64,000 bases of DNA from an uncultured Lachnospiraceae bacterium (lineage in GTDB: Bacteria > Bacillota > Clostridia > Lachnospirales > Lachnospiraceae), in the NCBI GenBank assembly GCA_900549665.1, contig URPH01000003.1:53606-117605 (forward strand), given 5' to 3'. Below are positions 27,856 to 36,396 of this stretch, piece after piece. Below the pieces are notes generated by a model that saw only the letters and a program-made list of their open reading frames with translations, ran no database searches and was not told the origin of the DNA. Both the position numbers and the translations under genes were made by a program. The stretch's first letter is position 1. Each line of letters begins with the position of its first letter.

Positions 27856-27975
27856 TTATCATAGTCTGCCTTATCTTGCTGCGATCTTTTCCAGCTTATC
27901 ATAGTCTGCACTATCTTGCTGCGATCTTTTCCAGCTTATCATAGTCTGCCCTATCTTGCTGCGATCTACCCTGTC
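27856..27975. repeat. 40-bp tandem repeat, about three copies
   Basis: Three consecutive 40-bp units start at 27856, 27896 and 27936. The first two differ at one position; the third is the same for about 32 bases and then diverges. It fills the gap between the thioredoxin gene and hflK. The function is unknown and the unit is not palindromic. Confidence 0.9.
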
Positions 27976-28046
27976 CTACTGTGTTCTGTTCTATCCTGTC
28001 CCGGTTTGCTTTTTCCGCAGTCTGCTCCGGCTTTTGTGCATATCTC

Positions 28047-28361
28047 TTATGCCAAATATACCTCCAGCTCTTTTTTAAGTTCTTCTTTAGGCATGAAGCC
28101 TACCAGCATTCCCTCTTTTTTACCATCTTTTAAAACCAAAAGTGCCGGAATATTTGTGATCATATATTCCTGAGCCAGGCTCATATTCTGATCCACATCG
28201 ACATTAAAAAAGCGGATCTTTCCCACAAGCTCCTCGGAAATCTGTTCCAATACAGGCTCCATCATATGACACGGACCGCACCACTGCGCGGAAAAATCAA
28301 CGACGCATATTCCTTTTTCTGTTTCCTGCCGGAATTCTTTTTCTGAAATTTTTTTAACCAT
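28047..28361 (-). CDS. trxA: Thioredoxin
   Basis: Small dithiol redox protein. The active site WCGPC has cysteines at 28 and 31, with the cis-proline loop at NIPALLVL. Length 104 aa. It follows the flavin reductase gene by 147 bp on the same strand, so the reductase is its likely electron donor. The intergenic stretch holds short A/T-rich direct repeats (ATCAATTTGATTTTT-like) with no clear role. Confidence 0.96.
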   Translation of the reverse strand: MVKKISEKEFRQETEKGICVVDFSAQWCGPCHMMEPVLEQISEELVGKIRFFNVDVDQNMSLAQEYMITNIPALLVLKDGKKEGMLVGFMPKEELKKELEVYLA

Positions 28362-28507
28362 TTTATTTTCCTCCTGAAATGTTTATGCTTTATACTTACT
28401 GTTCATTTAATCCGGTTCAATTTGATTTTTATCAATTTGATTTTTACCAATTTACTTTTTTCAATTCAAATTCCGGATCTTTGCCGGCTTTATATTGAAA
28501 TTTTGCG

Positions 28508-29368
28508 CTACCGCTTCCTGCCGGCCAGATATGAAACCGCCGACAGTGCAGCTACATTGCCCTCTCCCGCCGCTTTGATATACTGGTAGGGTGTTCCGGT
28601 AATATCTCCGCAGGCAAAACAGCCCGCCAGATTGGTCTGCATTTTCCGGTCCACAACTACATGTCCTTCTTCCAGCTTAAGCCCCGGCACCAGATTTTGC
28701 GGCCGGATGCTGTCTCTTAAGATAAAAATACCATCCACTTCCAATGTCCTGTCATCCAAAACCAGCTTGTCCGCTTTTAACGATCCGGAAATTGAAACCG
28801 GCATGTGTCTGCATACCGTCACGTCATGTTGAAATTCCGGCTTTTCATCATAAAGAGGAATATAATATACCTTCCCTGCGATCTCAGAAAGAAAGTCGGC
28901 TTCTTTTTCATCTTCCCGGCATGAACCGATCACAGCCACTGTCTTATCTCTATACAAGGGCGCATCACAGGTGGCGCAGTAGCTGACACCTCTTCCGAGG
29001 TATTCCTCTTCGCCGGGGTACGGTTTTGCCGCGCTGACACCGGTAGCCAGGATCACACTATCAGCCTCATACATCCGGCTGCTCTTGGTCTGTATCGCAA
29101 AATACTGATCCATGGCATACACCGCAGTCACCTGCTCGTCCGTAATGGAAATATCAAGACTTTTCAGATGTGCCTCAAATTTCTCTGCCAGTTCTTTTCC
29201 GGAAACAGCCGGCAGACCCGGATAATTGTGGATCTCGTGTGCCCTGGAAAGTTTATCGCTGAAATGGGGATTCCCCAGAAATAAAACACTTTTATTGCGG
29301 ATCCTGAGTGTGATCGCAGCCGATATACCACCCGGACCGGTTCCGATCACCGCAACGTCATAACGCAT
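28508..29368 (-). CDS. trxB: Thioredoxin-reductase-like flavoprotein, possibly not NADPH-dependent
   Basis: FAD disulfide reductase of the thioredoxin reductase class. The FAD loop GTGPGG lies at residues 9-14, the redox pair CATC at 131-134, and the C-terminal FAD motif is CFACGDITG. I chose the ATG at 29368, with AAAGGA upstream, because a good promoter lies at 29406-29434 inside any longer reading; this gives 286 aa. The NADPH half is unusual: the GGGxSA loop is replaced by IGSCREDEKEA and the HRRxxxR motif by IPLYDEKPEF. Such losses are known in clostridial ferredoxin- or other flavin-linked reductases (FFTR/DFTR). It pairs with trxA downstream. Confidence 0.88.
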   Translation of the reverse strand: MRYDVAVIGTGPGGISAAITLRIRNKSVLFLGNPHFSDKLSRAHEIHNYPGLPAVSGKELAEKFEAHLKSLDISITDEQVTAVYAMDQYFAIQTKSSRMYEADSVILATGVSAAKPYPGEEEYLGRGVSYCATCDAPLYRDKTVAVIGSCREDEKEADFLSEIAGKVYYIPLYDEKPEFQHDVTVCRHMPVSISGSLKADKLVLDDRTLEVDGIFILRDSIRPQNLVPGLKLEEGHVVVDRKMQTNLAGCFACGDITGTPYQYIKAAGEGNVAALSAVSYLAGRKR

Positions 29369-29405
29369 TGTATCATTCCTTTCATCATTCAACTTCTCTA
29401 CTATG

Positions 29406-29434
29406 ATTTTGCGCAATTTTTCGGTATCTGTCAA
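29406..29434 (-). promoter_or_regulatory. Promoter of trxB-trxA
   Basis: Minus-strand -35 TTGACA at 29429-29434, 17-bp spacer, -10 CAAAAT at 29406-29411. It lies about 40 bp before the ATG at 29368 and decides that start. The gap from here to 29660 otherwise shows nothing I can name. Confidence 0.7.
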
Positions 29435-29660
29435 CAAACTTTGACACGTATTTACATATGTTATGAAAGCTGAAAATCGTTTTAACCTCACCGATATTAG
29501 CCTCTCATCTGATAGTATCCGTTTTTAAGCGAGAAAAAATACATATCAATCCGAAAATTGATATCATGCCGGCAATATACGGACCAGTCAATCAATGACA
29601 GGCGTCGTCAAGCAGAAACATGCGCCACCTGGCAGTAACATGCTCCGCCGGACGTACAAT

Positions 29661-29711
29661 AATAAAAGCAGGCGTATCTGACATGACCGGAGTATATCAG
29701 ACACACCTGCT
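29661..29711 (-). terminator. Terminator after trpD
   Basis: On the minus strand a 15-bp stem (arms 29667-29681 and 29697-29711, with G-U pairs) is followed by TTTTATTATT. It ends the single-gene trpD transcript. Confidence 0.85.
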
Positions 29712-29750
29712 TTCTACACTTATTCACATACTTTATCGGAGTTTTTATAG

Positions 29751-30770
29751 TTAGCGATTGCTAATATCAATCAACTTTTCCAGTGTCTCCACTGCTTTTT
29801 TGCTATCGATCAACTCTGCTGCCAGCTTGATACCGTCTGCAAATGTTTCTGCTTTATTTCCGATATAAAGAGCTGCACCTGCATTCAGTAATACGGCATC
29901 TCTCTTCGGTCCGTGTTCTTCCCCATTTAAAATAGCTCTTGTAATCGCTGCATTTTCTTCAGGAGTTCCTCCGACGAGATCTGATTTTTTACATCTGGTC
30001 AGTCCAAACTCTTCGGGAGTGATCACATAATTTTTCATCCAGCCATCTTTAAATTCACAGATCGTGGTGGGTGCACTCAATGAGATCTCATCCAGCTTAT
30101 CCTGTCCATATACGACCATACCTCTTTCTACGCCAAGATTGATCAATACCTGTGCAAGCGGCTGTACAAGATATTCATCATATACGCCTAAAAGCTGCAT
30201 CTTGGGACTTCCGGGATTGGTAAGCGGTCCTAAGATGTTGAAAACGGTTCGGAAACCCAATTCCTTGCGGATAGCACCGACATATTTCATGGATGCATGG
30301 TATTTCTGTGCAAAGAAGAAGCACATGCCGGCTTCTTTTAATAATTCTATACATTTGTCGGGATCCTGTGCAATATTAACGCCAAGCGCCTCCAGACAGT
30401 CTGCGGTTCCGCATTTGGAAGATGCCGCACGGTTTCCATGCTTGGCAACCTTCATGCCGCCTGCTGCCGCAACCAGAGCTGAGGTTGTAGAAATATTGAA
30501 GCTCTGTGCATTATCTCCTCCGGTTCCTACAATTTCAAAAATGTCCATGCCGGTATCTACCTTTGTCGCATGATCACGCATGGCTGCCGCACATCCTGCA
30601 ATTTCATCGGTTGTTTCTGCTTTGGCACTTTTGGTAGACAGTGCTGCCAGAAAAGCCGCATTCTGTGTCGGTGTTGTCTCTCCACCCATAATCTCATTCA
30701 TTACCTGATAAGCTTCATCATAGCTTAAATCCTCTTTGTTGACGATCTTTACAATTGCTTCTTTAATCAT
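29751..30770 (-). CDS. trpD: Anthranilate phosphoribosyltransferase TrpD
   Basis: Joins PRPP and anthranilate in tryptophan biosynthesis. The PRPP loop GTGGD is at 82-86, followed by NAQSFNIST, and the anthranilate-binding stretch KHGNRAASSKCG is near 109-120. Length 339 aa is standard. No other trp gene lies in the window. It is preceded by a T-box leader whose likely specifier codon is UGG and followed by its own terminator, so it is a single-gene unit controlled by tRNA-Trp charging. Why it stands apart from the other trp genes is open. Confidence 0.97.
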   Translation of the reverse strand: MIKEAIVKIVNKEDLSYDEAYQVMNEIMGGETTPTQNAAFLAALSTKSAKAETTDEIAGCAAAMRDHATKVDTGMDIFEIVGTGGDNAQSFNISTTSALVAAAGGMKVAKHGNRAASSKCGTADCLEALGVNIAQDPDKCIELLKEAGMCFFFAQKYHASMKYVGAIRKELGFRTVFNILGPLTNPGSPKMQLLGVYDEYLVQPLAQVLINLGVERGMVVYGQDKLDEISLSAPTTICEFKDGWMKNYVITPEEFGLTRCKKSDLVGGTPEENAAITRAILNGEEHGPKRDAVLLNAGAALYIGNKAETFADGIKLAAELIDSKKAVETLEKLIDISNR

Positions 30771-30821
30771 GTGATTGTCCTCCTGTCTCTATGACTATTG
30801 TTTATGTGTGCATTCTGCCTT

Positions 30822-31112
30822 GAATAAAAAAATCCTCGACAGAAATAAATCTGTCAAGGACGAATAATCAATTTATCCGCGGTGCCACCTTGAATTTGTG
30901 ATACTCACACGCTCTGCAGGATACCTGCGATATCCCCGGCAACTGACGCATGCCTTACGTCGCAATATACTCAATGGATAATCCATCTTTCCCTGCGCCC
31001 TCCGTGGTCCATTTGACGTCCGGTTTCCTGCCTGATCTCAGCAACACAGGCTCTCTGTATGGGCTTTTAACGCCGTTATCTCCACTTCATCGGTTTAGCT
31101 TATTAAATTATT
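30822..31112 (-). promoter_or_regulatory. T-box riboswitch leader of trpD, Trp specifier likely
   Basis: The minus strand carries the T-box core AAGGTGGCACCGCGG (30877-30891), followed by a perfect-type terminator stem (TCCTTGACAGA with TCTGTCGAGGA) and seven T residues near 30823-30861. Upstream is a stem-I-like region, in which TGG followed by ACCACG (minus strand, near 31005) looks like the specifier codon. The promoter lies just upstream. Uncharged tRNA-Trp would stabilise the antiterminator. T-box identity is certain from the core; the specifier assignment is my reading of stem I. Confidence 0.92.
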
Positions 31113-31115
31113 AAA

Positions 31116-31144
31116 ATTGTAGCACCGCATTTTTCGTGTGTCAA
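31116..31144 (-). promoter_or_regulatory. Promoter of T-box-trpD
   Basis: Minus-strand -35 TTGACA at 31139-31144, 17-bp spacer, -10 TACAAT at 31116-31121, directly before the T-box stem I. Confidence 0.85.
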
Positions 31145-31169
31145 CCATTTTTCATATTCTTTTACATAC

Positions 31170-31209
31170 AAAAAATGCCGGAGGTAACATTACGTCCGCC
31201 TCCGGCATC
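31170..31209 (-). terminator. Terminator of the maltodextrin operon
   Basis: On the minus strand GATGCCGGAGG pairs with CCTCCGGCAT around a 14-base loop and runs into six T residues, 25 bp after the phosphorylase stop codon. Confidence 0.9.
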
Positions 31210-31232
31210 ACAATCTTTTTTACAGGTCGTTT

Positions 31233-33485
31233 TTATGACAATTTCCAGATTTCTTTATTGTACTGGTCAATGGTACGGTCTGATGAGAAGAAACCTGCCT
31301 TGCTGATATTGACAAGCATCATCTTAGCCCAGCGTTTACGGTCTTCATATGCTTCATAGCAGCTTTCCTTGGTCTTAACATATTCCTCAAAATCGGGGAA
31401 TGTCATAAACCAGTCCTTATTGAGCAGCTCATGATACAGACGTTCCAGGTTTTCTCTGCATCCGATCTTTAAAAGCTCATCGCTGACAATAAAATCAACA
31501 GCTCGTTTGAGCTTGTCATCCTTTTCATAATAAGAGCGTGAGTTGTAATCACCTCTTGCATAACGATCAATGACAGTCTGTGAATCCTCACCGAAAACAA
31601 AGATATTGTCATCACCGACAAGCTCGGCAATTTCTACATTGGCTCCGTCGCTGGTTCCTAAAGTAATGGCACCGTTTAACATAAACTTCATATTGGAGGT
31701 TCCTGATGCTTCCTTGGATGCCAGTGAAATCTGCTCTGAAATATCACAGGCCGGGATCAGTTTTTCTGCCATGGTCACATTGTAGTTTTCTACCATGATA
31801 ACCTTTAAGTAAGGGCTTACCTCAGGATCGTGATCGATCAGCTCCTGCAGACACAGGATCAGATGAATGATATCCTTGGCAATAACATATGCCGGTGCAG
31901 CTTTGGCTCCGAAAATAGCGGTGATCGGTCTTGCCGGTTTTTTACCGGATTTGATCTCGAAATATTTGTGGATAATAAATAAAGCATTCATCTGCTGACG
32001 TTTGTATTCGTGCAGACGTTTTACCTGTATATCATAAATGGATTTAGGATCAATTTCCAATCCCTGTGTTTTTGACAGATAACCGGCCAGCTCTGCTTTT
32101 TTGCTGTCCTTTACGGCAAGCACACGGTCAAGCACATCATCACGGTCAACAAATTCGCCAAGCTTTGTAAGCTCCATGGCATCCTTTTTCCAGCCATCCC
32201 CGATCAGCTCGGTGATCAGTCCTGCAAGCTCAGGATCGCACGCCATCAGCCAACGGCGGAAGGTAATTCCATTGGTCTTGTTGTTAAACTTCTCAGGATA
32301 CAGCTTGTAGAAATTGTGAAGCTCGGTATTTTTCAAAATTTCGGTATGCAGATATGCAACACCATTAACACTATAGCCATAATGGATATCCATATGCGCC
32401 ATGTGTACCAGACCATCCTTGATAATATAGGTACTTTCATCAGAAACGTTTTCACGGACACGGTTGTCCAGTTCCCGGATAATCGGCATCAGCTGCGGAA
32501 CTACTTTTTCCATATAGGCAATCGGCCATTTCTCCAATGCTTCAGCTAAAATTGTATGATTGGTGTATGCACATACCTTGGATACAATATCAACTGCCTT
32601 ATCCATACGGATGCCGCGTTCCTGCAACAGACGGATGAGTTCCGGAATTACCATGGAAGGATGTGTATCATTGATCTGGATCGTAGCATAATCCGCAAGA
32701 TCGTATAAATCCGAACCCTTGGCAACCGCTTCATCCAAAATCAGCTGTGCTGCGTTGCTTACCATGAAATACTGCTGATATACACGAAGCATACGTCCCT
32801 TGTCATCCGAATCATCCGGATACAGGAACAATGTCAGGTTTTTCGCAATTGCCTCTTTATCAAAATCAATGGTATCTCCCACAATGCTTTCATCCACTGA
32901 TTCAATATCAAACAGATGCAGCTTGGTGGTACGGTTATTGTAACCGGTCACATCAATATCATACATTCTGGAGGTAACAGTCATTCCGCCAAACTCAACC
33001 TGATAACTGGTCTCGGTCTTGTGAAGCCAGCTGTTTTCTTCCATCCAGGGATTGGGAGTTTCTTTTTGCAGATGGTTTTCAAACACCTGCTTGAACAGAC
33101 CATAATGATAATTTAATCCAACACCGTCACCGTTTAAGCCAAGTGTTGCAATGGAATCCAAAAAGCAGGCTGCCAGTCTTCCCAGTCCGCCGTTACCCAA
33201 AGACGGTTCCGGCTCCAGCTCTTCGATCTCGGCAAGTGATCTGCCGGCTTTACCAAGCTCATCTTTGATATCATCATAGACACCAAGGTTGATCAGATTA
33301 TTGGATAACAGCTTTCCGATCAAAAATTCAGCGGAAATATAATACAGCTTTTTCTTTCCCTCGTTACTGACTTTTTCAACTGCCATTTCCTTTGTCAGGT
33401 TTAACAGAGCTACATAAAGCTCTGCATTGCTGCAGTCTTCGATTTTTTTGTTGTACTTTTCTGACAGATAGTCTTGTAATTTCAT
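31233..33485 (-). CDS. glgP: Glycogen/maltodextrin phosphorylase
   Basis: Splits glucose-1-phosphate from alpha-1,4-glucans using PLP. The PLP lysine sits in GTSNMKF and the phosphate/substrate region in NGAITLGTSDGANVEI. I start at the ATG at 33485, which has GGAGAGG six bases upstream; this gives 750 aa. As last gene of the maltodextrin operon it most likely acts as a maltodextrin phosphorylase (MalP). Compared with the ~800-residue animal-type enzymes it is slightly short at the N-terminus, typical of the bacterial short form. Confidence 0.96.
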   Translation of the reverse strand: MKLQDYLSEKYNKKIEDCSNAELYVALLNLTKEMAVEKVSNEGKKKLYYISAEFLIGKLLSNNLINLGVYDDIKDELGKAGRSLAEIEELEPEPSLGNGGLGRLAACFLDSIATLGLNGDGVGLNYHYGLFKQVFENHLQKETPNPWMEENSWLHKTETSYQVEFGGMTVTSRMYDIDVTGYNNRTTKLHLFDIESVDESIVGDTIDFDKEAIAKNLTLFLYPDDSDDKGRMLRVYQQYFMVSNAAQLILDEAVAKGSDLYDLADYATIQINDTHPSMVIPELIRLLQERGIRMDKAVDIVSKVCAYTNHTILAEALEKWPIAYMEKVVPQLMPIIRELDNRVRENVSDESTYIIKDGLVHMAHMDIHYGYSVNGVAYLHTEILKNTELHNFYKLYPEKFNNKTNGITFRRWLMACDPELAGLITELIGDGWKKDAMELTKLGEFVDRDDVLDRVLAVKDSKKAELAGYLSKTQGLEIDPKSIYDIQVKRLHEYKRQQMNALFIIHKYFEIKSGKKPARPITAIFGAKAAPAYVIAKDIIHLILCLQELIDHDPEVSPYLKVIMVENYNVTMAEKLIPACDISEQISLASKEASGTSNMKFMLNGAITLGTSDGANVEIAELVGDDNIFVFGEDSQTVIDRYARGDYNSRSYYEKDDKLKRAVDFIVSDELLKIGCRENLERLYHELLNKDWFMTFPDFEEYVKTKESCYEAYEDRKRWAKMMLVNISKAGFFSSDRTIDQYNKEIWKLS

Positions 33486-33575
33486 CTTATACCTCTCCAT
33501 ATTCTTATTTTGTCTCTGCACATACAGTTTTTATTGCTGCTGTATGTATGATAATTAGTTGTACACGTATCGGTT

Positions 33576-35342
33576 TTATTCATTGATCCGACGTATCAAA
33601 ATACCATTGCACAAAAGTGCGCTGTCAATGTAATGCCTTGCAAATAAAATCTCACCCTTAGGGACGATCTCCACATCTTCCTCAGATGCATTGATAATAA
33701 TATCAATATAGTTATCACTCCAGCCTACCTTTTGGAACTGGATCAGACGCGGATGATTTGTATATTCATTGGGGAAATGGAAATTGCGGCTCTTTAAAAG
33801 CGGCTCCTTCTTACGAAGCTCGATCAGCTGCCGGATAATATTGATCCGGTCATCAAATTCGCCTCTTTCGATGGCATCCCACGGCATACAGCGTCTACAG
33901 TCGGGATCATAGGAACCCTCCATGGCAATTTCCGTTCCATAATAGATACACGGGCTTCCCGGCATCGTGAACAGCACTGCCAGCTGGGCAAAGTATGCAT
34001 CCAGACTTTTCACATCCGAACGCAGTCTCTTGGTATCATGTGAATCCAACAGATTGAAAAGCACGTCATTCATCTGCTGCATATACATGGTATAACAGCG
34101 ATTGACCGTAAACTCAAAATCCTCATTGGTCAGCGATTTATCAATCCAGAAGTCCTTGATGCTTTCTCCCAGCGGATAATTCATGACAGCATCAAACTCG
34201 TCCCCTCTTAACCAGGGCAGCGCATTGTGCCAGATCTCACCCAGAATATAAATATCGGGGTTAATACCTTTCAGCCTCGTACGCAGCTCCTTACAAAACA
34301 GATGTGACACTTCATTGGCTACATCCAGACGGATACCGTCTACACCATACTCTCTGACCCAGTTTTCGCAGATATCAATGAAATACTTGCGCACCTCCGG
34401 ATTGTTGGTGTTTAATTTGGGCATATCATCAAAAAAAGCAAATGTATAATATTCTCCCTTGTGTGCATGCCCGCCGCCTTCGGAAAGAGGCCATGTATTG
34501 ATCATAAACCAGTCGTAATATTCCGATGCTGGTCCTTTTTGCAGTACATCCTGCCATGGTGCAAAATCATATCCACTGTGATTGAAGACTCCGTCAAGCA
34601 TCACACGGATACCGCGACTGTGCGCTTCATCCACCAGATTCTTAAAAATCTGTTCATCCCCAAAATGAGGATCGATCTTTTTGTAATCGACTGTATCGTA
34701 TTTGTGATTGGAATATGATTCATTGATAGGTGTCATGTAGATACCGGTAATTCCCAGATTTTCCAGATAATCCAGTTTAGAAATAACACCCTGCAGATCT
34801 CCTCCAAAAGACTCTTCGTTGAGAACCGTTTCCTTGTGACTTCTCCACGGGCATACATTTTCCGGATCCAGTGAATGATCTCCGTTACAAAAACGGTCAG
34901 GAAAAATCTGATACCATACCGTATCATTGACCCAGGCCGGTGTCCTTGCGACATCACACGGATTCATCCATGGAAATACAAAGCACTGTCTGCTTCGTCC
35001 TGCCAGATTTTTCTGCTCATCGCTTAAAAATCCGTCTTCGAAATAATACCATCTCTCATCATCCGTGATCAGTTCAAAATAGTATTTCAGTCTTTTGTAG
35101 GGTGGCTTTACCGTTGTGGTCCACCAGATTTGATTTTTGAGACGTTTTTTAAAAACAATCTCCTCTTTTTCGCCTTCCCAGTCTTCTCCTCCGCCTAAAA
35201 TACCGTTAGCAAAGGGGTCTCCCAGAATAATATTGACCGACTTGATATCGTAGCCGGTCTTAATATTAATAATCAGTTCATCATCATTAAATGGATAGCA
35301 ATAATTATCATTTGCTTCATGATAAACAGCATTAAAATCCAT
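33576..35342 (-). CDS. GH13 alpha-glucosidase/neopullulanase-type enzyme
   Basis: Cytosolic glycoside hydrolase family 13 enzyme with an N-terminal CBM34-like domain (about 1-125), as in neopullulanase, cyclomaltodextrinase and maltogenic amylase. The catalytic set is visible: Asp in GIRLDVANEV, Glu in ILGEIWHNALPW and Asp in LLDSHDTKRL. No signal peptide. I chose the ATG at 35342; the AAGGAG in front of it overlaps an upstream in-frame TTG, which is therefore less likely to be the start. Length 588 aa. It probably trims imported maltodextrins for the phosphorylase and MalQ. Confidence 0.93.
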   Translation of the reverse strand: MDFNAVYHEANDNYCYPFNDDELIINIKTGYDIKSVNIILGDPFANGILGGGEDWEGEKEEIVFKKRLKNQIWWTTTVKPPYKRLKYYFELITDDERWYYFEDGFLSDEQKNLAGRSRQCFVFPWMNPCDVARTPAWVNDTVWYQIFPDRFCNGDHSLDPENVCPWRSHKETVLNEESFGGDLQGVISKLDYLENLGITGIYMTPINESYSNHKYDTVDYKKIDPHFGDEQIFKNLVDEAHSRGIRVMLDGVFNHSGYDFAPWQDVLQKGPASEYYDWFMINTWPLSEGGGHAHKGEYYTFAFFDDMPKLNTNNPEVRKYFIDICENWVREYGVDGIRLDVANEVSHLFCKELRTRLKGINPDIYILGEIWHNALPWLRGDEFDAVMNYPLGESIKDFWIDKSLTNEDFEFTVNRCYTMYMQQMNDVLFNLLDSHDTKRLRSDVKSLDAYFAQLAVLFTMPGSPCIYYGTEIAMEGSYDPDCRRCMPWDAIERGEFDDRINIIRQLIELRKKEPLLKSRNFHFPNEYTNHPRLIQFQKVGWSDNYIDIIINASEEDVEIVPKGEILFARHYIDSALLCNGILIRRINE

Positions 35343-35363
35343 ATATAACTCCTTCAAAAAACA

Positions 35364-36392
35364 TCATGTTGTGATATCTTTGACGGAATCCTGCTCAATC
35401 AGCTCGCCCTTGAAAATAATACGGCGGTTTTCAACCTCTCCGGCAATTGCCTTGGTCAGAAGCGCGATCGCACTTTTGATCATCTCTTCCGCAGGCTGCC
35501 TTATGGTCGTCAAGGCAGGATACATGTATTTTGTCATTTCTATTCCGTCAAATCCGACAACCGAATAGTCGCCAGGAATCTTTTTACCAGCATCATAAAT
35601 TGCTTTATAAGCTCCAAAGGCAGTTAAATCAGAGATTGCGTAAACTGCCGTAAACTCTGTGCCCGAATCCAACAGATCCTTCATAACCGCATAACCGTTT
35701 TCGCAGCTGTAATCAGGCAGGTCGTCTCTCTGATATGCTACCAATGCAGGATCAAATTCAATGTCATGATCCCGCAATGCCTTTCTATAGCCCTTCAGCC
35801 GGATCCTTCCTACAGCAAAATCCCGCTTCTGTCCTGCTATGATAGCAATTTTTTTATGCCCCTTTTTTATGAGGTAATCAACAATTTTACAGCTTTCCTT
35901 CTCATCATCAATTGCAACAAGATTACAGTCAGAAACATTAAAATCCGTTGCAACCGTGCAAAAAACATAGGGAATATCCACATGCATGCGGATTTTATCC
36001 AGATCCTCTATCATACCGCCAAGGAAAATAAGACCCTTTAGTCTCTGTGACTTGACCATATCCACAGCCTCTGTGGTATTGTTCTCATCCCAGGATATTT
36101 CCCTGAGAATAAAATCATATCCGACATTCTGAAGCTCCTGCTCAATAAAGGTATACATTCCCTGAAAGAAATGATTGTTGCGTCCTTTGACCAATACGCC
36201 TATGGTATTATTCTCACTTACCTTCAGGTTTCTGGCACTGTTGTTGGGAACGTAATGAAACTCCTCAACCACCTTTAAGATACGTTCTTTGGTGTCGGGA
36301 TTGATCCCGGGATCATCATTCATAGCACGCGATACCGTACTGGTTCCAACTCCGCAAATTTTTGCAATATCTTTGATTGTCAGGTTTGCCAT
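35364..36392 (-). CDS. LacI-family regulator of the maltodextrin operon (MalR-like)
   Basis: DNA-binding repressor or activator with an N-terminal LacI helix-turn-helix (IKDIAKICGVGTSTVSRAM, residues 5-23), hinge (NNSARNLKV) and periplasmic-binding-protein-like effector domain. Length 342 aa. It lies inside the operon between malQ (4 bp) and the GH13 gene (21 bp), so it is probably autoregulated. The three GGTAACGTT operators upstream of the binding-protein gene are of the type LacI regulators bind. The effector is likely maltose or a maltodextrin, by context. Confidence 0.92.
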   Translation of the reverse strand: MANLTIKDIAKICGVGTSTVSRAMNDDPGINPDTKERILKVVEEFHYVPNNSARNLKVSENNTIGVLVKGRNNHFFQGMYTFIEQELQNVGYDFILREISWDENNTTEAVDMVKSQRLKGLIFLGGMIEDLDKIRMHVDIPYVFCTVATDFNVSDCNLVAIDDEKESCKIVDYLIKKGHKKIAIIAGQKRDFAVGRIRLKGYRKALRDHDIEFDPALVAYQRDDLPDYSCENGYAVMKDLLDSGTEFTAVYAISDLTAFGAYKAIYDAGKKIPGDYSVVGFDGIEMTKYMYPALTTIRQPAEEMIKSAIALLTKAIAGEVENRRIIFKGELIEQDSVKDITT

Positions 36393-36396
36393 ATTT

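Noticed and set aside
27856..27975. CRISPR array
   Set aside because: The 40-bp units are contiguous with no spacers, only about three copies, and there are no cas genes.
29369..29491. N-terminal extension of the thioredoxin reductase
   Set aside because: The frame is open, but the promoter (29406-29434) lies inside it and the FAD motif is expected right after the ATG at 29368.
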